Positions 8,066-15,953 of a stretch of 38,722 nucleotides of DNA are shown one piece after another. The DNA comes from Oscillospiraceae bacterium (lineage in GTDB: Bacteria > Bacillota > Clostridia > Oscillospirales > Oscillospiraceae): assembly GCA_902789745.1 (NCBI GenBank), contig CADAPH010000031.1, positions 1 through 38,722 on the forward strand. The letters run 5' to 3'. Made by a program: the position numbers and the translations under genes. Position 1 is the first letter of the stretch. Each line of letters starts with the position of its first letter. The notes beneath the pieces are model-generated. The model was not told the DNA's origin, searched no databases, and worked only from the letters and a program-made list of their open reading frames with translations.

Positions 8066-8407
8066 TTACAGGCGCTCCTTGACCTTGGCCGCCTTGCCCA
8101 CGCGGTCGCGCAGGTAGTACAGCTTGGCTCTGCGAACCTTGCCCTTGCGGACGGTGGTGACAGAGACGATGGAGGGAGAGTGCACGGGGAAGACCTTCTC
8201 GCAGCCGACACCGTAAGAGATACGGCGAACGGTGATGGTCTCGTTGATGCCGCCATGCTTCTTGGCAATGATGGTGCCCTCGAAAGCCTGGGTGCGCTCA
8301 CGGTTGCCTTCCTTGACACGGACAAGAACACGGACGGTGTCGCCCACGTTCATTTCGGGCAGTTCTTTCTTGGTGTACTGCTCGGAGAGAATTTTAACCA
8401 GATCCAT
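8066..8407 (-). CDS. 50S ribosomal protein L19
   Basis: The 113-residue protein matches L19 over its whole length, including [18 protein letters not shown] and the C-terminal [20 protein letters not shown]19 sits at the 30S-50S interface of the large subunit. Length is normal. The ribosome site AAGGAAGG precedes the ATG. It is not next to trmD or rimM as in many Firmicutes; it has its own promoter and a leader of about 100 nt, then a strong terminator, so it is a single-gene unit. Confidence 0.98.
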   Translation of the reverse strand: MDLVKILSEQYTKKELPEMNVGDTVRVLVRVKEGNRERTQAFEGTIIAKKHGGINETITVRRISYGVGCEKVFPVHSPSIVSVTTVRKGKVRRAKLYYLRDRVGKAAKVKERL

Positions 8408-8506
8408 TTTTATGATCCTTCCTTCTTATAGACGTTCATATCAGAGGGCCATTGCCTTGAAAGCGGACCGCCTTATTCACGGCTTTGCAGTCGCAGCTGC
8501 ACAAGC
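8408..8506 (-). promoter_or_regulatory. rplS 5' leader, possible L19 autoregulatory RNA
   Basis: The predicted transcript starts about 100 bases before the ATG. The leader has GC-rich complementary stretches around GCAGCTGCGACTGC and GCCGTGAATAAGGC. L19 leaders with autoregulatory structure are known in Firmicutes; I cannot confirm that this one matches a defined motif. Confidence 0.3.
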
Positions 8507-8512
8507 TATGGT

Positions 8513-8541
8513 ATAGTATCACAATTCCTGCCACAATGCAA
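8513..8541 (-). promoter_or_regulatory. rplS promoter
   Basis: TTGCAT (8536-8541), a 17-bp spacer and TACTAT (8513-8518) on the minus strand. It lies just beyond the stop of the DUF2344 gene, so rplS is expressed separately from that operon. Confidence 0.75.
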
Positions 8542-8548
8542 GTACTTT

Positions 8549-9214
8549 TTATCGAAAAATCTCCATATTTTCCAGATAATTTTCGATTCTGCTAAAGCGC
8601 GCAAAATCCGGCGCCAGTTCCGGTCTGCGTTGACGCAAGGCGTCTGCGAGCAGTGCGGGATTCAGCGTCGGCTCCTGGGCGGAGATCACGCCGTAAAGCC
8701 GCACGCCCTCCTCCCCCGCTTCAAAACGCAGTTCCCGGATGGCGGGGCGTATATTGCTCTCTCCGACGCCGCGCTTGGTTTTCTTTGTGATAACAATGGG
8801 GTCGGCGCTGCGGGAGTAGAAATTGTTAAGCGCCGAAGCCATCTCCGCTGCAGGACGCCTGTCATATTCAAAGCAGCCCTCGATTTGCAGGTATTTCAGC
8901 GCCGCGAATTTTGTTTCCGGCTCATAGCAGTCCGTCACGCGAATCCCCTCGGGCATGACAGCCGTCAGACTCTCGGGCAGCGATTTGATGTCCGCATCTC
9001 CCTTAAGTCGAAAATCCATGATTTCGCAGCAGCTCTCCACCCCCACCGAGAGCGGCAGGGCGATGGAGATCTGCGGATGGGGATTGAAGCCCTCGGAGTA
9101 CTTGAGCTCATATCCTGCGCGGGAAAAAGCGCGCTGCATGGTGTGCATGAGATCAAGATGTGAGATCCAGACCGCGCGACCGGTCTTTTCAAAGCGCAGC
9201 CGCAGCTTATCCAT
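8549..9214 (-). CDS. DUF2344 / TIGR03936 radical SAM-associated protein
   Basis: A 221-residue protein of the DUF2344 family (TIGR03936), recognisable from LRLRFEKTGRAVWISHLDLMH at the start and YSEGFNPHPQISIALPLSVG near residue 40-60. In clostridia it almost always sits directly after the large B12-binding radical SAM protein, sometimes fused to it, and is presumed to work with it; the reaction is not established here. Its ATG lies inside the last codons of the radical SAM gene (8-base overlap), so the two are translationally coupled. No iron-sulfur cysteines are visible in this subunit. Confidence 0.9.
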   Translation of the reverse strand: MDKLRLRFEKTGRAVWISHLDLMHTMQRAFSRAGYELKYSEGFNPHPQISIALPLSVGVESCCEIMDFRLKGDADIKSLPESLTAVMPEGIRVTDCYEPETKFAALKYLQIEGCFEYDRRPAAEMASALNNFYSRSADPIVITKKTKRGVGESNIRPAIRELRFEAGEEGVRLYGVISAQEPTLNPALLADALRQRRPELAPDFARFSRIENYLENMEIFR

Positions 9215-11042
9215 CGCACTTGCCTCCCTTCATGAGCTTCAGCGCCCCACAGCCCATGCACTGATGTCGGCAGTCGGGCGAGAGTGTGGATTCGCAGCAC
9301 AGCTCCCGTTCGTGGATGAGATGGGCTTTCCTGACGCCCACGTCGATCATGTCCCAGGGAAGAATCTCATCAACAGATCGCTCCCGTTCGGCATAGAACG
9401 CGGCTGAGAGGCCGAATTTGTCCAGAGCCTCCATCCATCGCTCAAAGCGGAAATAATCCGTCCAAGCCTCAAGTCTGCCGCCGTTTCGCCAGACTTCCTC
9501 AAGGACCGGGCCGAGGCGGCGATCGCCCTTCGACAGTACGGCTTCGACGACGCTGGTATCCGCGTCGTGCCAGTTATAGACCACATTTCGGGAATTGATG
9601 CTTGCCCGCAGGAGATTGACACGGCGCAGGTACTCTTCCCTGCTGATCTGCGCCTCCCATTGGAAGGGGCTGTGCGGTTTGGGAATGAAGCAGGAGGTGG
9701 AGACCGTGATTTTCACGCCGCGGTTCTTATTTTTTGCGTTCTCCCGCCAACAGTGCAGAATGCGTCCCGCCATGTCCGCGATACCGACGATGTCCTCATC
9801 CGTCTCGGTCGGCAGGCCCAGCATGTAGTAGAGCTTGACCGTGTTCCATCCGCCCGCGAAGGCAATAGCGCAGGTGTGCAGCAGATCCTCTTCCGTGACG
9901 TTTTTGTTGATCGCGTCGCGCAGGCGCTGACTTCCGCCCTCTACAGCGAAGGTCAGGCCGCTTTTTCGCACCTTTTGAAGCTTCTCCATGATCTCCATGG
10001 AGAAATTGTCCGCGCGCAGGGACGGCAGCGACAGACCGATGCTGCGGCTCTCGCAGTAGTCGAGCAGCCCGTCGCAGAGGCCGGGCAGGGGTCGATAGTC
10101 GCTGGTGGAGAGGGACAGGAGCGTCACGTCCTCATGGCCGGTGTTTTTCAGCGCTTCGATTCCCTGTCTCACCAGGGTCTCCGGCTTCTTGGCCCGGATG
10201 GGTCTGTAAATATAGCCCGCCTGGCAGAAGCGGCAGCCGCGCACGCAGCCGCGGAAGAGTTCGAGGTTTACGCGATCATGCACGACCTCGGTAGAGGGGA
10301 CGATGGGGTTTGTGGGATAGGGTGCGGAATCAAGGTCGACCACAATGCGTTTCGTGACGCGCTCCGGCGCGCCGTCCTTCGCGGTGATGGAGGCGACCGT
10401 GCCGTCAGCGTTGTACGCAATGTCATACAGCGAAGGCACATACACACCGCCGATCCCGGCGGCCTTTCGCAGAAAATCGCGCTTGCTCCAGCCTTCAAGC
10501 TTCGCCGTATGCAGCAGGGCCAAAAGCTCGTTATTCATCTCCTCCCCTTCGCCGATGACGAAGAGGTCGATAAAGTCCGCCATCGGTTCGGCGTTGACCG
10601 CCGCGGAGCCGCCCGCGAAGACCAGCGGCAGGAGCTCTGACCGCTCAGCGCTCCTGATCGGCAGGCCGGCCTGGTCGATCATATCGAGCACGGTGGTGTA
10701 AGCCATCTCATAGCCGATCGAAAAAGCCAGCGCGTCAAAGCGTTCGAGACTGTCGCCGCTCTCCAGGGCATACAGCGGCAGACCGGCCTTTTTCATCTCT
10801 TCATACATGTCGCCCCAGGGGGCAAACACGCGCTCACACCATACATAGTTGAGGCTGTTCATGGTATGATACAGAATGCTCATCCCAAGGTTTGACATGC
10901 CGATCTCATAGGTATCCGGAAAGCAGAAGGCAACGCGCAGGTCAACCTTCTCCTTATCCTTGATAACCTGGTTATATTCGCCGCCCGTATAGCGCGCGGG
11001 CTTCTGTACGCGGGGCAGGATGCGCTCCAGTCTTTTGTCCAT
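9207..11042 (-). CDS. TIGR03960 B12-binding/radical SAM protein
   Basis: A 611-residue protein with an N-terminal cobalamin-binding-like domain (residues about 30-190, with FPDTYEIGMSNLG at 41-53) and a radical SAM domain whose cluster motif CVRGCRFC places Cys266, Cys270 and Cys273. The C-terminal tail has another Cys group, around the last 40 residues (CCESTLSPDC, CMGCG), common in the TIGR03960 family. It uses SAM and an iron-sulfur cluster, probably with B12; the substrate is unknown. It lies between the M50 protease (30-base gap) and its partner DUF2344 gene (8-base overlap), a conserved clostridial arrangement often near spoIVF and rng-rplU-rpmA genes, which are absent here. Confidence 0.93.
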   Translation of the reverse strand: MDKRLERILPRVQKPARYTGGEYNQVIKDKEKVDLRVAFCFPDTYEIGMSNLGMSILYHTMNSLNYVWCERVFAPWGDMYEEMKKAGLPLYALESGDSLERFDALAFSIGYEMAYTTVLDMIDQAGLPIRSAERSELLPLVFAGGSAAVNAEPMADFIDLFVIGEGEEMNNELLALLHTAKLEGWSKRDFLRKAAGIGGVYVPSLYDIAYNADGTVASITAKDGAPERVTKRIVVDLDSAPYPTNPIVPSTEVVHDRVNLELFRGCVRGCRFCQAGYIYRPIRAKKPETLVRQGIEALKNTGHEDVTLLSLSTSDYRPLPGLCDGLLDYCESRSIGLSLPSLRADNFSMEIMEKLQKVRKSGLTFAVEGGSQRLRDAINKNVTEEDLLHTCAIAFAGGWNTVKLYYMLGLPTETDEDIVGIADMAGRILHCWRENAKNKNRGVKITVSTSCFIPKPHSPFQWEAQISREEYLRRVNLLRASINSRNVVYNWHDADTSVVEAVLSKGDRRLGPVLEEVWRNGGRLEAWTDYFRFERWMEALDKFGLSAAFYAERERSVDEILPWDMIDVGVRKAHLIHERELCCESTLSPDCRHQCMGCGALKLMKGGKCDG

Positions 11043-11072
11043 GTTCTTCTCCTGTTTGGGTTTTGAGACATT

Positions 11073-11678
11073 TTATCTGATTTCTCCGCTTTTGACAAGT
11101 ACTTCCTCTTCATTTTGAAATAACAGAAGCCAGATCGCGGCGGCAAGCGGGATCGTGGTTTTTTCCCATACTGTGAGAACCACACTGCTGAATAGCAGAA
11201 GGGCGACCGTCACGGTGCTGACGGAGCGAGAAAGCCCCTTCCCCCGTTCCTCGCCCAGCCGGAGGGCACAGAGCTGTGCGAATACCCGGCCCCCGTCCAG
11301 CGGCAGAACGGGCAACAGATTGAAGGCTGTCAGCAGCAGGCTCACGCCTGCGCTCTGTTCGAGCCAGTCGCCCCCGCCAGCGCGCGAGAGGCGGTCGGCG
11401 GCAGCTGCGTAAAGAGCGCCGCCCAGCGGTCCGGCCAGGGCGGCGAGGACATGGCCTGCCGCGGAACATGAACCGTCATAATATATACATATGCCCCGCG
11501 CATCCAGCGACAGTCTTGTGATCTTTTGCCCCAGAAGCCGCAGCGTCAGGATATGGGAAAGCTCGTGTACCGCGATCGGTATCGCCACAATCGGCAGCAG
11601 CGTGATTCCTCCGCAATAATACAGGCAGAGCAGAAGAAAAACCGCTGCAAGACTCATGCTCAGATGTTTATGATCCAT
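11073..11678 (-). CDS. M50 site-2 metalloprotease, SpoIVFB-like
   Basis: An intramembrane zinc protease of 201 residues. HELSH (His38, Glu39, His42) in an early helix and LPLDGGR (Asp128) in a later helix are the metal-binding motifs of family M50. About five to six hydrophobic segments are present and no PDZ or CBS domain, which is the compact SpoIVFB type that cleaves pro-sigma-K during sporulation in Bacillus. That role here is inference from size and from the neighbouring TIGR03960/DUF2344 genes. No SpoIVFA partner gene is next to it. The ribosome site before the ATG is poor; a GGGGGG 29 bases upstream precedes a 10-codon frame whose end overlaps this start. Confidence 0.85.
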   Translation of the reverse strand: MDHKHLSMSLAAVFLLLCLYYCGGITLLPIVAIPIAVHELSHILTLRLLGQKITRLSLDARGICIYYDGSCSAAGHVLAALAGPLGGALYAAAADRLSRAGGGDWLEQSAGVSLLLTAFNLLPVLPLDGGRVFAQLCALRLGEERGKGLSRSVSTVTVALLLFSSVVLTVWEKTTIPLAAAIWLLLFQNEEEVLVKSGEIR

Positions 11679-11744
11679 GGAAGCAAAAACACATCAACAT
11701 CCCCCCTGACATTCATTGTAGAAACATCAGAAACAAAATATGAT

Positions 11745-11770
11745 TATATCCCCGGAAATCCGGGGATATA
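11745..11770 (-). terminator. pepD terminator hairpin
   Basis: A perfect 11-bp stem (11745-11755 with 11760-11770, loop AAAT) begins six bases after the pepD stop. The minus strand continues ATCATATTTTGTTTC, a broken T-run, so termination may be partial. Confidence 0.6.
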
Positions 11771-11775
11771 GAAGC

Positions 11776-13227
11776 TTATTTCCAGTTTTCGATAAAGAGT
11801 CTTAAAATCCGATAGACCCTTTCTGTTGAGCTGATGCTGAGCCGTTCGCGCACGGAATGGACTTCATGCAGCTCAGGGCCAAGGGAGACGCAGTCGAAAT
11901 CCGGCCGTTTTTCCATGAAAAGACCGCACTCCAGGCCGCCGTGCGTCGCCGTAATGCCGGGTTTCTTGCCCCAAACCTTCTCACATGCCTCACTCATCGC
12001 ATCGCGCAGACGGGATTCCTTCCGAAATGCCCAGCCCGGATAATCGTCATGCGTGGAAAAACCGGCGCCGAACAGCGCGCACAGCGCCTGCAGCTGTTTC
12101 ACCAGCATTTCTTTCTGGCTTTGGATCGCGGAGCGGAGCAGAAAACACAGCTTGATCCCGTTTTCTTCCGTCTTGATCACGCCAAGATTCAGCGAGGTCT
12201 GCACCAGGCCGGGAATATCCATGCTCATGGCCTGTACGCCGTAAGGAGCAAGAAGCAGCAGGTTCAGCAGCGCCTTATTTCGTCCGGCAGAGAACACACA
12301 GTCTTCCCGTTCTGTCGGCGCTGCACGCATAGACAGGCCGGGATCGGCAGTCGCGTATTCCGCGCGGAACATTTTCTCACCGATTTTGCAAAGCTCCGCA
12401 AAGCGCTCCGCCTTGTTCTCGGGAACCGCAACAACGGCACGGCAGTACAGCGGAATGACATTAGCGAAGGTGCCGCCGGTGATGGAGGCGACACGAAGGC
12501 CGGTCTCCTTTTCCGCTTCATACAGGAAACGCCCCACAAGCTGCGCTGCGCTGGCACGGCCTTTGTCGATCTCAGCGCCTGAGTGGCCGCCCTTCAGCCC
12601 TTCGATCACAACTTCATAGAAGCAAAAGCCCGCAGGCGTTTTCTCCCAATCAGCCGGAAGCAGGCAGTCGACCCGCACGCCTCCCGCGCAGCTCACAGTC
12701 AGCAGACCCTCCTCTTCGGAGTCGAGGTTGATGAGGCAGCGCCCCTCCAGTTTGGAAAGATCAATGCCGACAGCGCCGAACATGCCGGTCTCCTCGTCGG
12801 TGGTAAAGACGGCCTCAAGCCGCGGGTGCTTGAGCGTATCGTCGTCAAGGATCGCCAGCGCCATGGCAACGCCGATCCCGTTATCCGCGCCGAGCGAGGT
12901 CTTGTCGGCTTTGACCCAGTCGCCGTCCACCACAAGCCGGATCGGCTCGGTTTCCATGTCGATGCCGCAGTCCGGCTCGGCAGCGCAGACCATATCGAGA
13001 TGGCCCTGAAGAATCAGCGGCTCGGCCTGCTCGCAGCCGGGGCTCGCAGCCTTCCAGATAATGACGTTGTTGTATTCATCCTGCACATAGCGCAGCCCGT
13101 GCTCCTGCGCGAACTTTACGCACAGGTCGCTGACCTGCTTCGTATTGCCTGAGCCGTGTGGAACGGAACAAAGCATCTCAAAGTATTCAAACACTTTTTT
13201 GGGCTCCAGGCCCTCTAATACTGCCAT
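11776..13227 (-). CDS. pepD: PepD-type aminoacyl-histidine dipeptidase (M20)
   Basis: A cytosolic di-zinc dipeptidase of family M20 (Xaa-His dipeptidase / non-specific dipeptidase), 483 residues, normal for the family. The metal and catalytic residues are all visible: QGHLDMVC (His76, Asp78), ADNGIG (Asp115), TDEETG (Glu145, Glu146), NLDSEEEG (Asp169) and HEVHS (His457). The start is at 13227 because AGGAGG lies just upstream; a longer frame to 13374 has no family similarity. It is the last gene after the ABC transporter operon, separated from the small membrane gene by 64 bases containing a hairpin. I see no promoter, so some read-through from the transporter is plausible, which would hint at peptide uptake (inference). 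Confidence 0.95.
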   Translation of the reverse strand: MAVLEGLEPKKVFEYFEMLCSVPHGSGNTKQVSDLCVKFAQEHGLRYVQDEYNNVIIWKAASPGCEQAEPLILQGHLDMVCAAEPDCGIDMETEPIRLVVDGDWVKADKTSLGADNGIGVAMALAILDDDTLKHPRLEAVFTTDEETGMFGAVGIDLSKLEGRCLINLDSEEEGLLTVSCAGGVRVDCLLPADWEKTPAGFCFYEVVIEGLKGGHSGAEIDKGRASAAQLVGRFLYEAEKETGLRVASITGGTFANVIPLYCRAVVAVPENKAERFAELCKIGEKMFRAEYATADPGLSMRAAPTEREDCVFSAGRNKALLNLLLLAPYGVQAMSMDIPGLVQTSLNLGVIKTEENGIKLCFLLRSAIQSQKEMLVKQLQALCALFGAGFSTHDDYPGWAFRKESRLRDAMSEACEKVWGKKPGITATHGGLECGLFMEKRPDFDCVSLGPELHEVHSVRERLSISSTERVYRILRLFIENWK

Positions 13228-13244
13228 ACTGTCCTCCTGTAAAC

Positions 13245-13274
13245 ACAGCCCATGCAGCAGACCGCATGGGCTGT
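13245..13274 (-). terminator. Hairpin between the ABC operon and pepD
   Basis: An 11-bp perfect stem (13245-13255 with 13264-13274, 8-base loop) follows the small membrane gene. The next minus-strand bases are GTTTACAGG, with little T-run, and the pepD ribosome site comes at once. It may be a weak terminator or an mRNA-processing or stability element. Confidence 0.45.
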
Positions 13275-13291
13275 TCAATATGAATGTGATA

Positions 13292-13759
13292 TCAGAACTC
13301 CGCGCCGGCGAGGATATCCTCCTCTTCGCCGGGTGCTTCCTCCTGCATCTCGGCCTCAGACGGGGTGGATACAAACTCTGTCATCCAGGCCTCCTGCGGC
13401 AGCCCCGCCATGTAGCCGGGGATATTGACGATGATGCCGTCCCAATTATAGGGGAGTTCAATGGTGATGTCAACGGGCTTCTCGTCCTGGCCCTTTTCCT
13501 CAACGATGCCGACCGTCATGGTAAAGGTCTGGCCGATGTTCGTCGCGCTGCAGCGTTCGCGCGCGGCAAGCTTTGATATCTTCTCCCCGTTGACATAGAC
13601 AACGGCGCGGTGAAAGGCTTTATAAGTCTGGCCTTCATATTCGAGCGTTTTGTTGTCGATGTAGACCGTGTGGCCGCGGCCGATGACCATCATCCAGGCC
13701 GCGATGCCCACTAAAATGAGAACCGCAGCAGCGCGGAAAGCGAAACGTCTCTTATTCAT
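13292..13759 (-). CDS. Small membrane-anchored protein of the ABC operon (DUF6672-like)
   Basis: A 155-residue protein with a basic start, one membrane helix (residues about 9-25) and an extracytoplasmic domain, ending in an acidic Glu-rich tail. The N-terminal region (MMVIGRGHTVYIDNKTLEYEG) resembles a small family I recall as DUF6672, found beside DUF3798/CUT2-type transporters; I am not certain of the number. No catalytic motif is visible. The ATG overlaps the end of the second permease by eight bases, so it is coupled to transporter synthesis and probably acts with it, perhaps as an accessory or anchoring subunit. A longer upstream frame to 13873 is an overlap artefact. Confidence 0.75.
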   Translation of the reverse strand: MNKRRFAFRAAAVLILVGIAAWMMVIGRGHTVYIDNKTLEYEGQTYKAFHRAVVYVNGEKISKLAARERCSATNIGQTFTMTVGIVEEKGQDEKPVDITIELPYNWDGIIVNIPGYMAGLPQEAWMTEFVSTPSEAEMQEEAPGEEEDILAGAEF

Positions 13760-14870
13760 GTGCGTCCGCCTCCTTCTGGTCGAGCTGGAGCTGCTGGGCG
13801 GCCTGGCTCTTGTGCTTGCGCTTCTTCGTCTCGTACATGATGAGCGCCAGCGTGATGACGGCGTAGGAGACAAAGACGCGGAAGTATTCGCCGATCATGG
13901 AGTCGCCGGTGATGGCAGCGCCCGCCTTGGGGGCCACGATGAACATCGTGTGGAACAGAATAACGCCGAGGAAAACATTGCCGATGGAGGCCTTGTCCAC
14001 GCTCGCGCCGCCGACCAGCAGGGCCGCAATGCAGAACATGCCGATCTGAGAGTGGGAGCTGTAGGTCGCGATATTGCCCATGTTCTGGAGATAGATGACC
14101 ATGCCGAAGCCTGCAAGGACCGTGGACATGATGATGGAGATAATGCGGGTGCGCTCCACATTGATGCCGGCGTCACGGGCAACACCCATGTCCTGGCCGA
14201 CAGCACGCATGTCCTGGCCGAGCTTGGTCTTGCGGAACCATACGATAAACAGGCAAAGGATGCCGATGATGATAAAGGTCAGCACCGGGATCTTCACCCC
14301 CGCCACGCGCACGGCCAGGAGATTATCGAGGCACTGGCGCATGTTCAAAAGCGATACGGTGTTGCGGATGCCGTAGCCGCGGGGGAGCTTGATCGAGAAG
14401 TGCTTGATCGGGATGATGGAGCCCATCATGTACAGCACGACGAGCTGATAGATGCCGTTCATGAAGAACGAGAGGATGTAGCTTGTGATCATCTCGCGGC
14501 CCTTGGCCATGTTCAGGATCTTGCCGCAGAACGCGCCGAGCAGGACGGAGATAGGGATGGAGAGGATCATCGCGAGCACGACGCCCGGAATGCCCCAGAT
14601 CTGCCAGTCGGAGACGAAGATCAGGGCGATCTCCCCCGCCATCGCGCCCAGAGTCATGCCGAAGTTCAGGCCCATGCCGGACATGATCGGGATAAGCAGC
14701 GCCAGGATCAGGAAGATGTTGCGTCCCATGCGCGTGACGATCTCGTTGATCAGATAGCTGGTGGAAAAACCTGAAAGCGGGATGCAGACCGCGCAGATCA
14801 CGATGAACATCAAAGGCACGGTATTGTCGCGCAGGAAGGACAGAAGCTTGTTTTCAGAATTGTTTTTCAT
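13752..14870 (-). CDS. CUT2-type ABC transporter permease (second)
   Basis: A 372-residue permease of the RbsC/BPD_transp_2 family with about nine to ten membrane helices. The family's conserved regions are present: GMGLNFGMTLGAMAG near residue 65-79, the coupling-loop region MRAVGQDMGVARDAGINVER, and LVGGASVDKASIGNVFLGV near the end. It forms the membrane pore together with the other permease. It starts inside the last codons of that gene (4-base overlap) and overlaps the small membrane gene after it. The C-terminal 30 residues are charged and cytoplasmic. Substrate is unknown; the use of two different permeases is typical of nucleoside-type importers of this class as well as some sugar systems. 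Confidence 0.92.
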   Translation of the reverse strand: MKNNSENKLLSFLRDNTVPLMFIVICAVCIPLSGFSTSYLINEIVTRMGRNIFLILALLIPIMSGMGLNFGMTLGAMAGEIALIFVSDWQIWGIPGVVLAMILSIPISVLLGAFCGKILNMAKGREMITSYILSFFMNGIYQLVVLYMMGSIIPIKHFSIKLPRGYGIRNTVSLLNMRQCLDNLLAVRVAGVKIPVLTFIIIGILCLFIVWFRKTKLGQDMRAVGQDMGVARDAGINVERTRIISIIMSTVLAGFGMVIYLQNMGNIATYSSHSQIGMFCIAALLVGGASVDKASIGNVFLGVILFHTMFIVAPKAGAAITGDSMIGEYFRVFVSYAVITLALIMYETKKRKHKSQAAQQLQLDQKEADAHE

Positions 14871-15943
14871 TTTGTCGCCTCCGTTTTCCTTGTCAGTGCG
14901 TAGAGGATCATGCCCTGCGAGGCGACTACGCGGATAACCTCGCTCATATCCATGTGGATCATGTTGTTCATGACCGTCGGGGTCATGGTGACGATACCCT
15001 GGAAGAGGAAGGTGCCGATGATGACATTGGCGATAGACGCCTTGTTGACGCTGGCGCCGCCGATCAGAATGGCGGAAACCGCAGGCAGGGCCATGTAGAA
15101 GGGCGCCATGTAGAGCTGAATGAAGCCGAAGCCCTGCTCATAAACCAGAATGCCGATGGCGGCAAGCCAGGTGGAGAGGATGACGGACAGCAGGCGCATT
15201 TTATCCACGTTCACGCCGGCGGCCTTGGCAAAGGTCGGATTGGAACCTACGGCGGTCATGGCCGTACCGGTCTTGGTGTGCAGGAAGGCCCACATGCCGA
15301 ACGCCAGCAGCGCGAAGAACAGGAGCGTGCCGGTGGGGATGGAGAGGTTTCCGATGTTGATCTGCAAAAAGCCCGCCAGCACCTTGTCATAAAAGCCCTC
15401 CAGGGAGATGGTGGTACGCAGGCCCTTGCCCGCATAGCCCCAGACCATCGTCGGGCTGTGGTAGGGCAGCAGCAGCCACATCATGCACATAAAGGACACG
15501 GACGAAAAGCCGACGTAGGTCGCGATCATCATCTCGCCGCCCTTGATCTTGTTGAGCAGCCACCCGTAGCCCGCGCCGAGGATCACGGCGATGGGCGTGG
15601 AAATCAGAATGGCCATCAGGAAGCTCATCGGGCCGGTAAAGCCGAACTCGATGGAGAGCGTCGCCCCCAGAAGCCCGGAGATGATTCCCAGGGGCAGGCC
15701 GAAATTCAGGCCGCAGCCGGAGTGGATCATCGGCACCATGGCGAGAACCATGACCGCGTTCCAGCTGAAGCGGTTGACGGTATTGCTGATCTGCGTCCAG
15801 AAATCCGCGCCGACAAACGGGGCGGCAATGAACAGCATCAGCAGGAAACCCGCAATGATCAGACGCGGGAGGCCGAAGCTCTTCACCATGTTTCTCACGC
15901 GATCCTGCAGGGTCAGGTTGGTTTTGTCTAAAGTTTCGTTCAT
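14867..15943 (-). CDS. CUT2-type ABC transporter permease (first)
   Basis: A 358-residue RbsC-family permease with about nine to ten helices, clearly paralogous to the neighbouring permease: GCGLNFGLPLGIISG in the third helix region, AVGSNPTFAKAAGVNVDKMR as the coupling loop and LIGGASVNKASIANVIIG near the C-terminus. It is expected to form a heterodimer with the second permease. It follows the ATPase gene after 10 bases and overlaps the second permease by four bases, so all are made from one message. Its N-terminus has a 30-residue polar cytoplasmic segment. Confidence 0.92.
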   Translation of the reverse strand: MNETLDKTNLTLQDRVRNMVKSFGLPRLIIAGFLLMLFIAAPFVGADFWTQISNTVNRFSWNAVMVLAMVPMIHSGCGLNFGLPLGIISGLLGATLSIEFGFTGPMSFLMAILISTPIAVILGAGYGWLLNKIKGGEMMIATYVGFSSVSFMCMMWLLLPYHSPTMVWGYAGKGLRTTISLEGFYDKVLAGFLQINIGNLSIPTGTLLFFALLAFGMWAFLHTKTGTAMTAVGSNPTFAKAAGVNVDKMRLLSVILSTWLAAIGILVYEQGFGFIQLYMAPFYMALPAVSAILIGGASVNKASIANVIIGTFLFQGIVTMTPTVMNNMIHMDMSEVIRVVASQGMILYALTRKTEATK

Positions 15944-15953
15944 GCTGTCCTCC

